From Verrucomicrobiia bacterium (GTDB lineage: Bacteria; Verrucomicrobiota; Verrucomicrobiia; Limisphaerales; CAIMTB01), in NCBI GenBank assembly GCA_019634625.1, contig JAHCBA010000031.1, forward strand, positions 1 through 64,000: a DNA stretch of 64,000 nucleotides. The letters run 5' to 3'. A model generated the notes under the pieces. It did no database searches. It worked only from the letters and a program-made list of their open reading frames with translations, and had not been told where the DNA came from. Made by a program: the position numbers and the translations under genes. This document shows, in pieces, positions 8,509 to 17,147 of this stretch; position 1 is the first letter of the stretch; each line of letters begins with the position of its first letter.

Positions 8509-11148
8509 TCAAGCTGTTGCACCCGGAGCAGGGCGCACGGTGATCAAGGACATCAGAGTCGCCACCAGCACGACAAACAGGAACACCACGGAATAGATCT
8601 GAAAGGGATAATCTCCGATCGCGTTGACCAGGCATCCGGCAAGACTGACCCAGATCAGACCCACGATCAGCGAGGGCACGATGCGACTTCCAGCCGTACA
8701 GGAACGTACGGCAAAGATGGCCAGGGCAACGACCAGCAAGGCCAGTCCGAGCCATCCCATCGTGGCGCGGACTTCGAGCCAATCGTTGTGCGCGTAGGCG
8801 GCCCAACCTTCCCCGGCCTGCCGGTAGAGGCCATACATCGAGGCAAAGGATCCGGCCCCACTTCCCCACCACACGAAATCGGCAGCCAGGCGCCGGGCAT
8901 TCCGATAGACCTCAGGACGACCCGACATCCGGACAAGAAGTCCCTCCAGCGAGGCCCCCCCGTGCAACGCCAGATGGAAGACCGGAACGGCGGAAGCCAT
9001 GGAAATTCGATGAACCAAGAAGGACGTGCCCGGTTCCATGGCGACCGGCCCCTGGCCATCAGGGAAGTGCGCAACCACATCGAGGTAGCCAGGGGCTCCT
9101 GTATGCGGGATCCAGCAAATGGCAGACAATTCGTCGGCACGCCCGGGATCCAGGTCGAGCAGGGTCGGATACCCACCGTCCACCACCAGTGCCAACGTGA
9201 TCGGCTGGGAGGACGGGTTCTCAATGTCGAGATCGACCCGGACGATGCTTCGGTGCCGGGACTCGCCCGCAGGGATCATCCAGCGGAACCCCAACAATCC
9301 GTGTTCATCGACACGAGTGATCACGGCTGTCCGGCCATCGTCCGGTGACTGAAGGCTCACACCGTCGGGAACAGCAAGTGCGGCGACGAGTTCCTCACCC
9401 TCCATTTCGATAGGCGGAATGGCGCGGTAATCACGTGCGAATTCCGTCATCGAGCCTTCGGTTGCACGACGCAATTCGGCGTCGTCCAGGGATCCGCCAA
9501 ACAGGGCGACCTCGGAGATGGATGGATCGGCCAGGTAAACATTGGCACTGTCCACGTACACTTGGGGCACCCGCGGATCCGGTCGCTCGGGGGCTCCGGC
9601 AAGGAGTACGCCATCCGCATACAGCCGCAGGCCTTCATCCCGGACCGCGGCGAGAGTTACCTGACGTCCCGTGAAGCCTTCGGCAAAGCCTGGCACGACC
9701 TTCCAGCTTGCATTGGTCGAGGACGATCCACGAAGGAGCCCGATAAGCTGTCCCTGGCCATCCATGGAAATGGAAAAGTAATTCTCCAGCTGGTTGCCAC
9801 CCGGCAGGGGACCCGCGAAGTACACGAGGTTGCGCCGTTCTCCCTGCCGGACTTCGGGAATCGTAAGCCGTGTCAGCACACTGAACGGGCCGGTGCCGAC
9901 CTGTTGACCCGTCGAGTGCCGAACATCCGGCCGGACCAGTCGTTCGCGCAGCGCGCCACCCCCAACCACGAACGTGCCAAGACCCGCCAGCAGAAGACAT
10001 CCGAGTGCCAGTCCGCGAACCCGGCTCCGAAACTGATGTCGGGAGGCCAGGATCAGGACCGCAATGACACCGGCAACCATCATCACACTGACCGCTGCCG
10101 AGGCGCGGCTGCCCGACAGCGTGGGCATGGCCGCCAGCATCAGGGCGCACGGCAGCAGCACGATCTGCGGCCCGTCGTAACGCGCGACCTTGGGATCGCT
10201 CGAACGCAATGCAAGCTCCTGAACCCAGACCCAGAAGCCGATGCACAACGGCCAGAGCAGATTGAAATACTGCGCTGCGTTTGATCGATAGGGCCACGGC
10301 CCGAACACCAGTTCCGCGGGGTTGTCGCGCAGGGTCCCCATGAAGAACAGCAGCCGGTTCGAGCCCGCGGCCCGCTGCACCACACACACCAACGCCAGCG
10401 CCACCCCATTCAGGCAGAGGATCCACAGCAACTGCCGGACCCGCGGTGGAATCGGGAACTTCGCAGGTACCCTCGCCCACGCCGGGCCTGCCTCGTCCGC
10501 CCCGGATGACTCCCTTGAGGTTTCCGTGGCGCCGCTCAGCAGCCAGTCCCGAATCCCCCAGAACGCGAAGGCCAGACCCACGTACTGCGCAAAGATCCCC
10601 AGCGTCGCCGTGCGGTCGTAGGTGTGCGGCAGCCAGCGGATCGAGTCCTTCAGGTACACCATCTCGCGCGAAGACGCCCCAAAGTCGGCCCGCGCATTCA
10701 GAAGGCTCACTGCGATCATCCCGAGAAACGCGACGGTGAGAACCGCCAGCGCCCGGATCCCCCAGTCGGCCGGAGGCAACGCCACTCCCTCGCCCCGGCG
10801 TCGCAGAATCCACTTGGCAATCAGCAGTCCGCCCAGGCCGTAACACGCCACATTCGCGGTCCAGATCGACCATGTCTGGGTGGTGCCGAACGCCCAGGGC
10901 GTGAACAGGATGAGGAAGACGATCAGCCACCCGCTCACCCGGTCGCAATGGGCGTACGGCCCCTGCTCCGTCGCACGCCCGGATCCGCGACGGCGCCGTC
11001 GTCGCCGCAATCCGGATCCCTGCTCCCCGGCAACGGGGCGGGAGGGCACGGAACTCAGGTTGGAATCGGAGGGGTCCACGAGGGGGGGGACGGGCGAGTG
11101 GCGAATGGCGAATGGCGAATGGGGAATTGGGAATTGGGGGGGTGTCAC
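8509..11148 (-). CDS. O-antigen ligase/polymerase with lectin-like (LamG-type) insertion
   Basis: The 879-codon frame holds about ten transmembrane helices in its first half (from GWLIVFLILFTPWAFG onward). The Wzy_C-type signature lies near the end (GSGAGSFASMYGLYRQ, AHNDWLEVRATMGWLGLAL). Inserted between them, at about residues 400-740, is a soluble periplasmic block. It contains a LamG/concanavalin-like segment (NYFSISMDGQGQLIG, VTLAAVRDEGLRLYADGVLL, SEVALFGGSLDDAELRR) and a further beta-rich part. Such a domain is unusual for this family, normally 400-550 residues. The first about 20 codons are encoded by a GGCGAAT heptamer array, so translation may really start at a GTG near 11064 or 11031. 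Confidence 0.8.
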   Translation of the reverse strand: MTPPQFPIPHSPFAIRHSPVPPLVDPSDSNLSSVPSRPVAGEQGSGLRRRRRRRGSGRATEQGPYAHCDRVSGWLIVFLILFTPWAFGTTQTWSIWTANVACYGLGGLLIAKWILRRRGEGVALPPADWGIRALAVLTVAFLGMIAVSLLNARADFGASSREMVYLKDSIRWLPHTYDRTATLGIFAQYVGLAFAFWGIRDWLLSGATETSRESSGADEAGPAWARVPAKFPIPPRVRQLLWILCLNGVALALVCVVQRAAGSNRLLFFMGTLRDNPAELVFGPWPYRSNAAQYFNLLWPLCIGFWVWVQELALRSSDPKVARYDGPQIVLLPCALMLAAMPTLSGSRASAAVSVMMVAGVIAVLILASRHQFRSRVRGLALGCLLLAGLGTFVVGGGALRERLVRPDVRHSTGQQVGTGPFSVLTRLTIPEVRQGERRNLVYFAGPLPGGNQLENYFSISMDGQGQLIGLLRGSSSTNASWKVVPGFAEGFTGRQVTLAAVRDEGLRLYADGVLLAGAPERPDPRVPQVYVDSANVYLADPSISEVALFGGSLDDAELRRATEGSMTEFARDYRAIPPIEMEGEELVAALAVPDGVSLQSPDDGRTAVITRVDEHGLLGFRWMIPAGESRHRSIVRVDLDIENPSSQPITLALVVDGGYPTLLDLDPGRADELSAICWIPHTGAPGYLDVVAHFPDGQGPVAMEPGTSFLVHRISMASAVPVFHLALHGGASLEGLLVRMSGRPEVYRNARRLAADFVWWGSGAGSFASMYGLYRQAGEGWAAYAHNDWLEVRATMGWLGLALLVVALAIFAVRSCTAGSRIVPSLIVGLIWVSLAGCLVNAIGDYPFQIYSVVFLFVVLVATLMSLITVRPAPGATA
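11090..11141. repeat. Short heptamer array (GGCGAAT/GGGGAAT)
   Basis: Six or seven tandem 7-mers of the type GGCGAAT to TGGGAAT lie at the 5' end of the O-antigen ligase-like gene. A related run (GGCGAGT) occurs at 13602-13640. Confidence 0.85.
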
Positions 11149-11159
11149 CCGCCATTTGC

Positions 11160-11640
11160 TTCCCGCCCTGGCGTCCTGGCGTGAGGAACGGGGTCTTTCG
11201 AGTACGAGTACCGCCCTTCGGGCTGAGTACGAGTACGAGGACGACGGATGGGTGAGTTCAGTTGTGGAGTCTCACGCGAAGACGCGAAGACGCGAAGGAA
11301 TCCTGACTGGAGACAGCGAAACCTGATTTCCTTCACTCTCCATTCCCTTTGCGTCTTGGCATCTTGGCGTGAGGAACGGGGCTTTTCGAGTACGAGTACC
11401 GCCCTGCGGGCTGAGTACGAGTACGAGGACAGCGGATGGGTGGGTTCCTTTGCGGATTCTCACGCGAAGACGCGAAGGCGCGAAGGAATCCTGACCGGAG
11501 GCTGCGACACCCGATTTCCGTTACCTGCGGGCTTCTTTGCGTCCTGGCGTCCTGGCGTGGGGAACGGGGCTTTTCGAGTACGAGTACCGCCCTGCGGGCT
11601 GAGTACGAGTACGAGGACAGCGGATGGGTGGGCTTGTCCT
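11160..11640. repeat. Long inverted-repeat elements (GCGAAGACGCGAAG family), cluster A
   Basis: Successive units of about 190 bp fill this otherwise gene-free interval. Each has a left arm CTCACGCGAAGACGCGAAG, a 50-60 nt centre, and a right arm of the type GCGTCTTGGCGTGAGGAACG. The arms are near reverse complements, so each unit can fold into a long hairpin. Units are joined by a second small palindrome, GAGTACCGCCCTGCGGGCTGAGTAC. Right arms end at about 11190, 11375 and 11560; left arms start near 11271 and 11459. Confidence 0.9.
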
Positions 11641-11843
11641 TCTGTCTTCCGTCTTCTGTTCCCTGCCTTGCGTCCTTCGTCGGCGCTAGAGGGCCCTTGG
11701 GAGGTTCGCCTGGAGTTCCTCGAAAGCCGCGAGAAACCGGGGCAACTGCCCATAGAGGCGCTCGGCGAGTTCCTCATTCCGGAGGGAGTCCAAGCACCTC
11801 CCGGAGCCGGGACACCACCTTCCCAAACTCCAACCGGCGCCTT

Positions 11844-12164
11844 TCAGGGATTCCTGTCATGGTCGTGCGCGATGGGTGTGAATCGCTGCGACTTCGCCCG
11901 GAAGTCGGGGCCAACCTCCCCGAAATCCACCAGGTCCACCGGCCGTATGGTGGGGAGCCGATCGACGGCCTCCCGCAGGCGGAGGACGTCCATGGCGGTC
12001 GCTCCCGGCAACCGTTCGAAGCCGAGATCCAGATCGGAGACAGGCAGGGCATCTCCGCGGGCAAAGGAACCGAAGATGAAGAGGCGGATCCGGTCCCGGG
12101 CGGCCGCCTGGATCAAGGCGCCGATCGCGCTTTGCACGGGTTCAGGCAGATCACGGAAATGCAT
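11844..12164 (-). CDS. MNT-type nucleotidyltransferase (MntA-like), apparently unpaired
   Basis: The 106-residue protein has the minimal nucleotidyltransferase signature IFGSFARGDALPVSDLDLGF (GSx10DxD, about residues 30-49). This is the active site of MntA-type antitoxins, which modify HEPN toxins with AMP. No full HEPN partner is adjacent. Downstream on the same strand, about 11860-11690, only short pieces are seen in two frames (RRLEFGKVVSRLREVLG and ELAERLYGQLPRFLAAFEEL), which could be the remains of a partner. The gene is surrounded on both sides by long inverted-repeat elements. The family assignment is good; antitoxin activity is inferred. Confidence 0.75.
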   Translation of the reverse strand: MHFRDLPEPVQSAIGALIQAAARDRIRLFIFGSFARGDALPVSDLDLGFERLPGATAMDVLRLREAVDRLPTIRPVDLVDFGEVGPDFRAKSQRFTPIAHDHDRNP

Positions 12165-12214
12165 CGGGTGACGGGAGGCGGAGAATCGCGAATCGGCGGG
12201 GTGTCATCCGCCAT

Positions 12215-12615
12215 TCGCTTTGCCTCCTGGCGTGAGGAACGGGGCCTTTCGAGTACGAGTACGACGTGTGGGTGAGTTCCCTTGCGGTTTCTCACGCGAA
12301 GACGCGAAGACGCCAAGGAATGCAGACCGGAGGCTGCAACACCCGATTTCCGTTATCTGCCATCTCCTTTGCGTCTTGGCATCTTGGCGTGAGGAACGGG
12401 GCCTTTCGAGTACGAGGACGGCGGATGGGTGAGTTCAATTGCGGATTCTCACGCGAAGACGCGAAGACGCCAAGGAATCCTGACCGGAGGCTCCGACACC
12501 CGATTTCAGTTACCTGCCATCTCCTTTGCGTCTTGGCGCCTTGGCGTGAGGAACGGGGCTCTTCGAGTACGAGTACCGCCCTACGGGCTGAGTACGAGTA
12601 CGAGTACGATGCATG
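12215..12615. repeat. Long inverted-repeat elements (GCGAAGACGCGAAG family), cluster B
   Basis: Two further complete units, with left arms at about 12292 and 12451 and right arms ending near 12250, 12405 and 12560. They have the same architecture as the cluster at 11160-11640 and the same GAGTACCGCCC...GGGCTGAGTAC joint. Nothing else is recognised between the lone MNT gene and the HEPN gene apart from the heptamer array that follows. Confidence 0.9.
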
Positions 12616-12644
12616 GATGAATTCCGTCTTCTGCCTTCCGCCTT

Positions 12645-12722
12645 CAGGTTTCAGGTTTCAGGTTTCAGGTTTCAGGTTTCAGGTCTCAGGTCTCAGGTCT
12701 CAGGTCTCAGGTCTCAGGTTTC
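12645..12722. repeat. Heptamer array (TTTCAGG/TCTCAGG)
   Basis: About eleven 7-mers of TTTCAGG and TCTCAGG run into the 3' end of the HEPN gene; the gene's TGA stop (12714-12716) is one of the units. On the minus strand the unit reads CCTGAAA, so TGA recurs every 7 nt. Confidence 0.95.
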
Positions 12723-13217
12723 AGCTTCGCCCCGGTTCGATAGCTCTCGAAGGAATGCCGCGAAGCGGTCCAGGTCTGCGCTGAGGAGGGGCAGGGCCTG
12801 TTCGAATTTGCGCCGGACGAATTCGAGACGGTCCCAGTCGTAATGGAACTCGAAGTAGTACCGCTTGAAGTGCCGGAAGCGCAGGAGTTCGTCCAGGAGT
12901 TCACGGGTGGCCGGGCCAATGGCCCGGGCACGGATGCCGGGCACTTCCAGGCTCATGCGGTCCAGCAGTTCCCGGTGCCACTTTTCACGGGCCAGGGAGT
13001 TCTCGAAGTGCTGGGAGATACGGACAAAGACGGTCTCCAGGCAGGTGTAGAAGGTCACCAGGACATCCGCGAGGACGATGGCCTGCTCGGTGGTTCTGGA
13101 TTCGATCGTGCCCCAACGCGCGGCCTGCTCACGATAAAACGCCGCGATCCGTTCCATGACGGACCGGCCCTGATCGATCTCAGCCAGCAGCAGGGCGATC
13201 CGTGGTTCCGCGCTCAT
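12714..13217 (-). CDS. HEPN domain (HepT-like) protein with degenerate active site
   Basis: The 167-residue all-helical protein contains HFENSLAREKWHRELLDRM and LLDELLRFRHFKRYYFEF, the layout of HepT-like HEPN toxins. In this family the RNase motif is Rx4HxY. Here the aligned positions read R115-HFKR-Y120-Y-F122, so the catalytic His is Tyr and the final Tyr (the residue AMPylated by MntA) is Phe. The protein is probably inactive as an RNase, or has a changed role. It overlaps its MNT partner gene by 38 nt. It resembles the second HEPN protein at 14648-15145 over the segment FENxxxxxxxWHRELLD, so the two pairs are related. Confidence 0.78.
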   Translation of the reverse strand: MSAEPRIALLLAEIDQGRSVMERIAAFYREQAARWGTIESRTTEQAIVLADVLVTFYTCLETVFVRISQHFENSLAREKWHRELLDRMSLEVPGIRARAIGPATRELLDELLRFRHFKRYYFEFHYDWDRLEFVRRKFEQALPLLSADLDRFAAFLRELSNRGEAET

Positions 13218-13575
13218 ACACCAGCACCCCTTTTCTTCGAATCAGCCCGGCGAACTCCGGCTCGATCCGTTCCAATGCCACCAGGTCCAGCGGCAGATCC
13301 GTGAGGCGGTCGGCCATCCCGAACATCGCCGAGAACGTCGCCGGATCGGTGACTCCCTCGACGGCGAGGTCGATGTCGGAACGCTCCGAGAACCGGGACC
13401 GGTCCAGCAGCGAGCCCCACTGGTAGAGCCGCAGCGGCCGGTAGTCGGCAAGGATCCGATCCACGATGCGCCGGAAGTCCGTCCATGCCCGTTCAAAGCG
13501 CCGGTCGAGTCCCTCCTGACGCTGTCGTTCCTTCGCCTCAAGGAACGCGCGGGCCTGCTTCGTGCTGACGGGCAT
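13180..13575 (-). CDS. MNT-type nucleotidyltransferase, partner of HEPN protein
   Basis: The 131-residue protein carries the nucleotidyltransferase signature YQWGSLLDRSRFSERSDIDL (GS...SDID) at about residues 49-68. Beta strands typical of MntA antitoxins follow (LPLDLVALERIEPEF, RKGVLVYE). It is the first gene of the pair and overlaps the HEPN gene. By analogy with HepT-MntA of Shewanella it would neutralise the toxin by AMPylation; this particular HEPN protein lacks the target tyrosine, so that function may be lost. A short GGCGAGT heptamer run lies 30 nt upstream. Confidence 0.78.
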   Translation of the reverse strand: MPVSTKQARAFLEAKERQRQEGLDRRFERAWTDFRRIVDRILADYRPLRLYQWGSLLDRSRFSERSDIDLAVEGVTDPATFSAMFGMADRLTDLPLDLVALERIEPEFAGLIRRKGVLVYERGTTDRPAAG

Positions 13576-13601
13576 GATGAAAACGGACGACGGCGGCTAT
13601 C

Positions 13602-14580
13602 GGGCGAGTGGCGAGTGGCGAGTGGCGAAATGGGGGGGCTGTCATCCGCCAGCTTCTTTGCGTCCTGGTGTCCGGTGCATCCCGGAGTTGTAGGTGAGGA
13701 GGGAGCCAATCGGAGGGACGAGCTCCGCGAGTCCTCAATCCCATTGCACCCCCCCTTTCCTCATCCTCGGGACTCGTACTCAGCCCGAAGGGCGGTACTC
13801 GTACTCGTTCTCGTCCTTGAACCCGCAGGCACACCGTTTCAGCGTCGCCTCATGGCGGGTCCGATGGGTGCGATCGTGTTCGGACCTCCCATTCCGCATG
13901 CGAACAAGGCAGGGAGATTAAGATTAAGATTAAGATTAAGATTAAGATTAAGATTAAGAGGACGAGGCCTGCTGCGAATCGCTGAGATGCACTGGCAGCA
14001 GGGCGGGGATGTGGGGGGCGGGGCAGAGGCTGGGTCGGACTCTGTTGGGTGTGCACGCTTTAGCGTGTCGGGGGCAGGTTTGGGAGGCTCACGCTGAAGC
14101 GTGGACACCCAACGCTCCCTCTGATCCCACCCCTCCGCTTCACCCTTCAGAGGGACGAGCTCTGCGAGTCCGCAGTCCATTGCTCCACTCCCTTGCGGCC
14201 TCGTGGAACTCGGCCCTCCGATTTCACCACCCCGTTTCACCTTTCGGAGGGACGAGCTCCGCGAGGCCGCAATCCATTGCTCCACACTTTTTCCCCCTCC
14301 TCGGGACTCGTACTCAGCCCGAAGGGCGGTACTCGTACTCGTTCTCGAACCCGCAGGCACACCGTTTCAGCGTCGCCTCATGGCGGGTCCGATGGGTGCG
14401 ATCGTGTTCGGACCTCCCATTCCGCATGCGAACCGGGCAGGGAGATTAAGATTAAGATTAAGATTAAGATTAAGAGGACGAGGCCGGCGGATGGGTGGGT
14501 TCCGTCTTCCGCCTTCTGCCCTCAGGTTTCAGGTCTCAGGTTTCAGGCTTCAGGCTTCAGGCTTCAGCCTTCAGCCTTCC
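13602..14580. repeat. Mosaic repeat island: heptamers, REP-like units, hexamer arrays, hairpins
   Basis: There is no gene between the two HEPN/MNT pairs. In order the stretch holds: GGCGAGT heptamers (13602-13640); one half REP-like unit GGAGGGACGAGCTCCGCGAG (near 13717); a composite element starting GGGACTCGTACTCAGCCCG at about 13770 with a seven-copy AGATTA array (13915-13957) and a palindromic CACGCTTTAGCGTG segment; two REP-like units (14146-14285); a second composite element (14301-14490) with a five-copy AGATTA array; and a TCAGG heptamer array (14521-14580). Confidence 0.9.
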
Positions 14581-14591
14581 CTCCACGAACC

Positions 14592-14632
14592 CTGGCACTT
14601 CCAGGCTCATGCGGTCCAGCAATTCCCGGTGG
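14592..14632 (-). pseudogene. Fragment duplicated from the first HEPN gene
   Basis: The segment GGCACTTCCAGGCTCATGCG followed by GTCCAGCA(A/G)TTCCCGGTG, about 38 bp, is nearly identical to 12945-12982 inside the first HEPN gene. Here it lies just 3' of the second HEPN gene and is not part of a readable frame. It looks like a relic of recombination or of an earlier HEPN copy. Confidence 0.7.
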
Positions 14633-14647
14633 GTGGGTTCCTTTGCA

Positions 14648-15145
14648 TCAAGGTGGCTTGGGTGCGTCGCCGATAAGAAACTCGCAGAAGCGTTCGAGGG
14701 CCTCCTCGAATGCCCGGACGTCGCCCAGCCATCGTTCGGCGAGCTGGATCACACGACCGGGATCCAAAGTGAAATCGTAGCTGTGACGAAAGATGTGCCG
14801 GAAGCCGCGGAGATCGTTGGCGAGTCCTCGATGCCCCTCGGGAAGTACCGCGGGCCGCCACCCGTCGATGGGCAGGAACATTTTGTCGAGGAGTTCTCGA
14901 TGCCATCGGCCGCGATCCACCACGTGATTCTCGAAGGTGCGTGAGACCTGTTCGAACGAGTTTTCGAGCGCGTTGTAGAGGTTGTGCAACAGGTAGGCGG
15001 CGGCCGCGCAGTTCCGGAACTCCCGCGGGTCCGCTTTCAGAGCCGCCACGGACGTTCGCAATTCCTCCGACAACCGCCCGATCGATTCGATATCGTGCCT
15101 CAGGACCGCACACAGGCCTGCGCGGGCGGCGGGATCAGGCTTCAT
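14648..15145 (-). CDS. HEPN domain toxin (HepT-like) with intact Rx4HxY motif
   Basis: From ATG 15145 the protein is 165 residues, all helical, with FENHVVDRGRWHRELLDKMF and the RNase motif R116-HIFR-H121-S-Y123. This satisfies the HepT consensus Rx4HxY, so it should be a functional RNase-type toxin whose Tyr123 can be AMPylated by its partner. The start overlaps the end of the nucleotidyltransferase gene by 11 nt. A longer frame upstream of this ATG is read through antisense to the partner gene and is not used here. Stop 14648 is about 15 nt from a duplicated HEPN fragment. Confidence 0.82.
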   Translation of the reverse strand: MKPDPAARAGLCAVLRHDIESIGRLSEELRTSVAALKADPREFRNCAAAAYLLHNLYNALENSFEQVSRTFENHVVDRGRWHRELLDKMFLPIDGWRPAVLPEGHRGLANDLRGFRHIFRHSYDFTLDPGRVIQLAERWLGDVRAFEEALERFCEFLIGDAPKPP

Positions 15146-15449
15146 AGAGCAACCGTCCGTGATCGAGGATCTGACTGCGGAGGAGGGGCGAGGCGTCCTC
15201 GATACGGACCAGATCGACCGGACCGCGCAGGAGAGAGTCCAGCCGCGACCAACCCCCGTACAGGGCATCGGGAGCCAGCCCCGCCACGGCAAAGTCGAGA
15301 TCGGATCGCCAGTCGAGGCGCCATCCCCGGACCGCCGATCCGAAGAGCCATACCTGTCGGACACCGGGCTGGGCCGAGAGGAATTGCACCGCCCGCGCGA
15401 TCTCCTCCTCCAGTTCGCCCGGGGATAGCAGACCGAGATCCTCTTTCAT
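15135..15449 (-). CDS. MNT-type nucleotidyltransferase antitoxin (MntA-like)
   Basis: From ATG 15449 the protein is 104 residues with the motif VWLFGSAVRGWRLDWRSDLD (GS...SDLD, about residues 34-53). It ends with VDLVRIEDASPLLRSQILDHG, a common C-terminus of MntA-type antitoxins. It should inactivate the neighbouring HEPN RNase by AMPylation. Gene order antitoxin-toxin with a short overlap is typical. An ATG further upstream would add a proline- and arginine-rich tail with no family similarity, so the internal start with CTCTTTC(ATG) spacing is preferred. Confidence 0.82.
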   Translation of the reverse strand: MKEDLGLLSPGELEEEIARAVQFLSAQPGVRQVWLFGSAVRGWRLDWRSDLDFAVAGLAPDALYGGWSRLDSLLRGPVDLVRIEDASPLLRSQILDHGRLLYEA

Positions 15450-15601
15450 GGAGGGTCCGTGTGACTGCCGCTTTGGGTGGCCAGGATTCCATCCTCCGTG
15501 CCCCGGTGTCTCCGTGTGAGGCACAGCCTCCGAAGGGAAACTCGTTCTGCTCCAGGCCAGGTCGGTCGGGCCGATTCGCCCTGCCAGCTCCAGCACCCGT
15601 C

Positions 15602-16438
15602 TCACGCCTCGGCCAGGCGCCGTTCCGCCCTGAGGATGAGCCAGGCCAGCGCGGCGAGCCCGGCGGCGGTGAACATCAGCACGCTCCAGCCCGCGGCGTC
15701 ATGGACCACGTCAATGGCATCCACCCCGCGTCGCGCCGCGGTGATGGAGAGGTAGAGGGACCGCCCGAAGTTGCCGACCACCGCCAGGGCCACGCCGACC
15801 ACCAGGAACAGCACCTTGGCGCCGCCGCGCCGGAAGGTGAGATCGGCAATGAACAGGGCGGCCATGATGCTGGCCTGCAGACTGCGAATCCCGCTGCACG
15901 CTTCGTCCACACCGACGGCGCCCTGGGGCAGTTGAATGACGTTGCCGGTTCGGAAGGCGGGAATGCCGAGGAGATTGAGGGCCTCGACGTTGAGCACGGT
16001 GATGAAGCCCTGGAGTCCGAGCACCACGGGGTTCCAGAGCAGCCGCGGAATGGGCACCGCGACGAAAAGGAAGAGGATCGGAAAAGCGAAGCGGCGCGCC
16101 ATGGGCGCGCCGTGCTGGAGCCAGATCAGTGCGAGCAGGAACCCGGTACAACCCAGACTGAGGGCGAAGCTCGATGCGGCCGTGCTGGCCACCGCGTGTT
16201 TGTGCAGTTCGGCCACGAGGACCAGCGGCATCGAGAACAGTGCCAGGAGGAGCGGCCCCCAGGCGGAAGCGGGCGGCTCGGACGCCGGCCGGGTGGGCCA
16301 TCGTTCCCAGGCGAGATAGGCGGCCAGGGGCACGACCAGCCAGCCGTGCTGGAATTCGACCAGCGCACGCCAGTGAACCTGGAGATCGAGCACCCACCAG
16401 CCCAGGACCAGGGCAATTGGCAAATGGCGCAAAAACAT
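15602..16438 (-). CDS. Exosortase
   Basis: From ATG 16438 the protein is 278 residues with about eight membrane helices. The exosortase catalytic residues are visible: EACSGIRSLQAS (Cys181), GNFGRSLYL (Arg226) and VVHDAAGW (His246). Exosortases cut PEP-CTERM-type sorting signals at the inner membrane and pass the proteins to exopolysaccharide-linked surface display. The matching EpsI-like protein (7699-8451) and a CPBP/CAAX-type protease (28220-28927) are in the same locus. No substrate with a PEP-CTERM tail was found in the window. The gene is flanked by the antitoxin gene (150 nt gap) and a REP-like array. Confidence 0.9.
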   Translation of the reverse strand: MFLRHLPIALVLGWWVLDLQVHWRALVEFQHGWLVVPLAAYLAWERWPTRPASEPPASAWGPLLLALFSMPLVLVAELHKHAVASTAASSFALSLGCTGFLLALIWLQHGAPMARRFAFPILFLFVAVPIPRLLWNPVVLGLQGFITVLNVEALNLLGIPAFRTGNVIQLPQGAVGVDEACSGIRSLQASIMAALFIADLTFRRGGAKVLFLVVGVALAVVGNFGRSLYLSITAARRGVDAIDVVHDAAGWSVLMFTAAGLAALAWLILRAERRLAEA

Positions 16439-16487
16439 TTCTGAATGTGTCGAATCGTGAATCGGGGATCGGAGCGGCTCCTCTTTT

Positions 16488-17138
16488 CGGAGGGACGAGC
16501 TCCGAGAGGCTGCAATCCATTGCACCACTCCCCTGTGGCCTCGTGGAACTCGGCCCTCCGATTTCACCACCCCGCTTCACCCTTCGGAGGGACGAGCTCC
16601 GCGAGTCCTCAATCCATTGCTCCACTCCCTTGCGGCCTCGTGGAACTCGGCCCTCCGATTTCACCATCCCGTTTCACCCTTCGGAGGGACGAGCTCCGCG
16701 AGTCCTCAATCCATCGCACCCCTCTCCTGCGGCCTCGTGGAACTCGGCCCTCCGATTTCACCACCCCGCTTCACCCTTCGGAGGGACGAGCTCTGCGAGT
16801 CCTCATCCCACCGCTCCACTCCCTTGCGGCCTCGTGGAACTCGGCCCTCCGATTTCACCACCCCGCTTCACCCTTCGGAGGGACGAGCTCTGCGAGTCCT
16901 CAATCCATTGCTCCACTCCCTTGCGGCCTCGTGGAACTCGGCCCTCCGATTTCACACCCCCGCTTCACCTTTCGGAGGGACGAGATCTGCGAGTCCTCAT
17001 CCCACCGCTCCACTCTCCTGCGGCCTCGTGGAACTCGGCCCTCCGATTTCACCACCCCGCTTCACCTTTCGGAGGGACGAGCTCTGCGAGTCCTCATCCC
17101 ACCGCTCCACTCTCCTGCGGCCTCGTGGAACTCGGCCC
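16488..17138. repeat. 97-bp tandem REP-like array, seven units
   Basis: Unit starts (CGGAGGGACGAGCTC) fall at 16488, 16585, 16682, 16779, 16876, 16973 and 17070, exactly 97 bp apart. Each unit contains an imperfect hairpin: CTCGTGGAACTCGGCCCTCCGA, a 22-nt spacer, and TCGGAGGGACGAGCTCTGCGAG as its near reverse complement. This is the organisation of a REP/BIME cluster. The last unit stops at 17138, where the RAYT module begins. Confidence 0.96.
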
Positions 17139-17147
17139 GGAACTCCG

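Noticed and set aside
6890-8872. 660-codon frame extending upstream of the aldolase
   Set aside because: Only the last 270 codons match the aldolase family; the rest lies antisense or out of frame to the EpsI-like gene.
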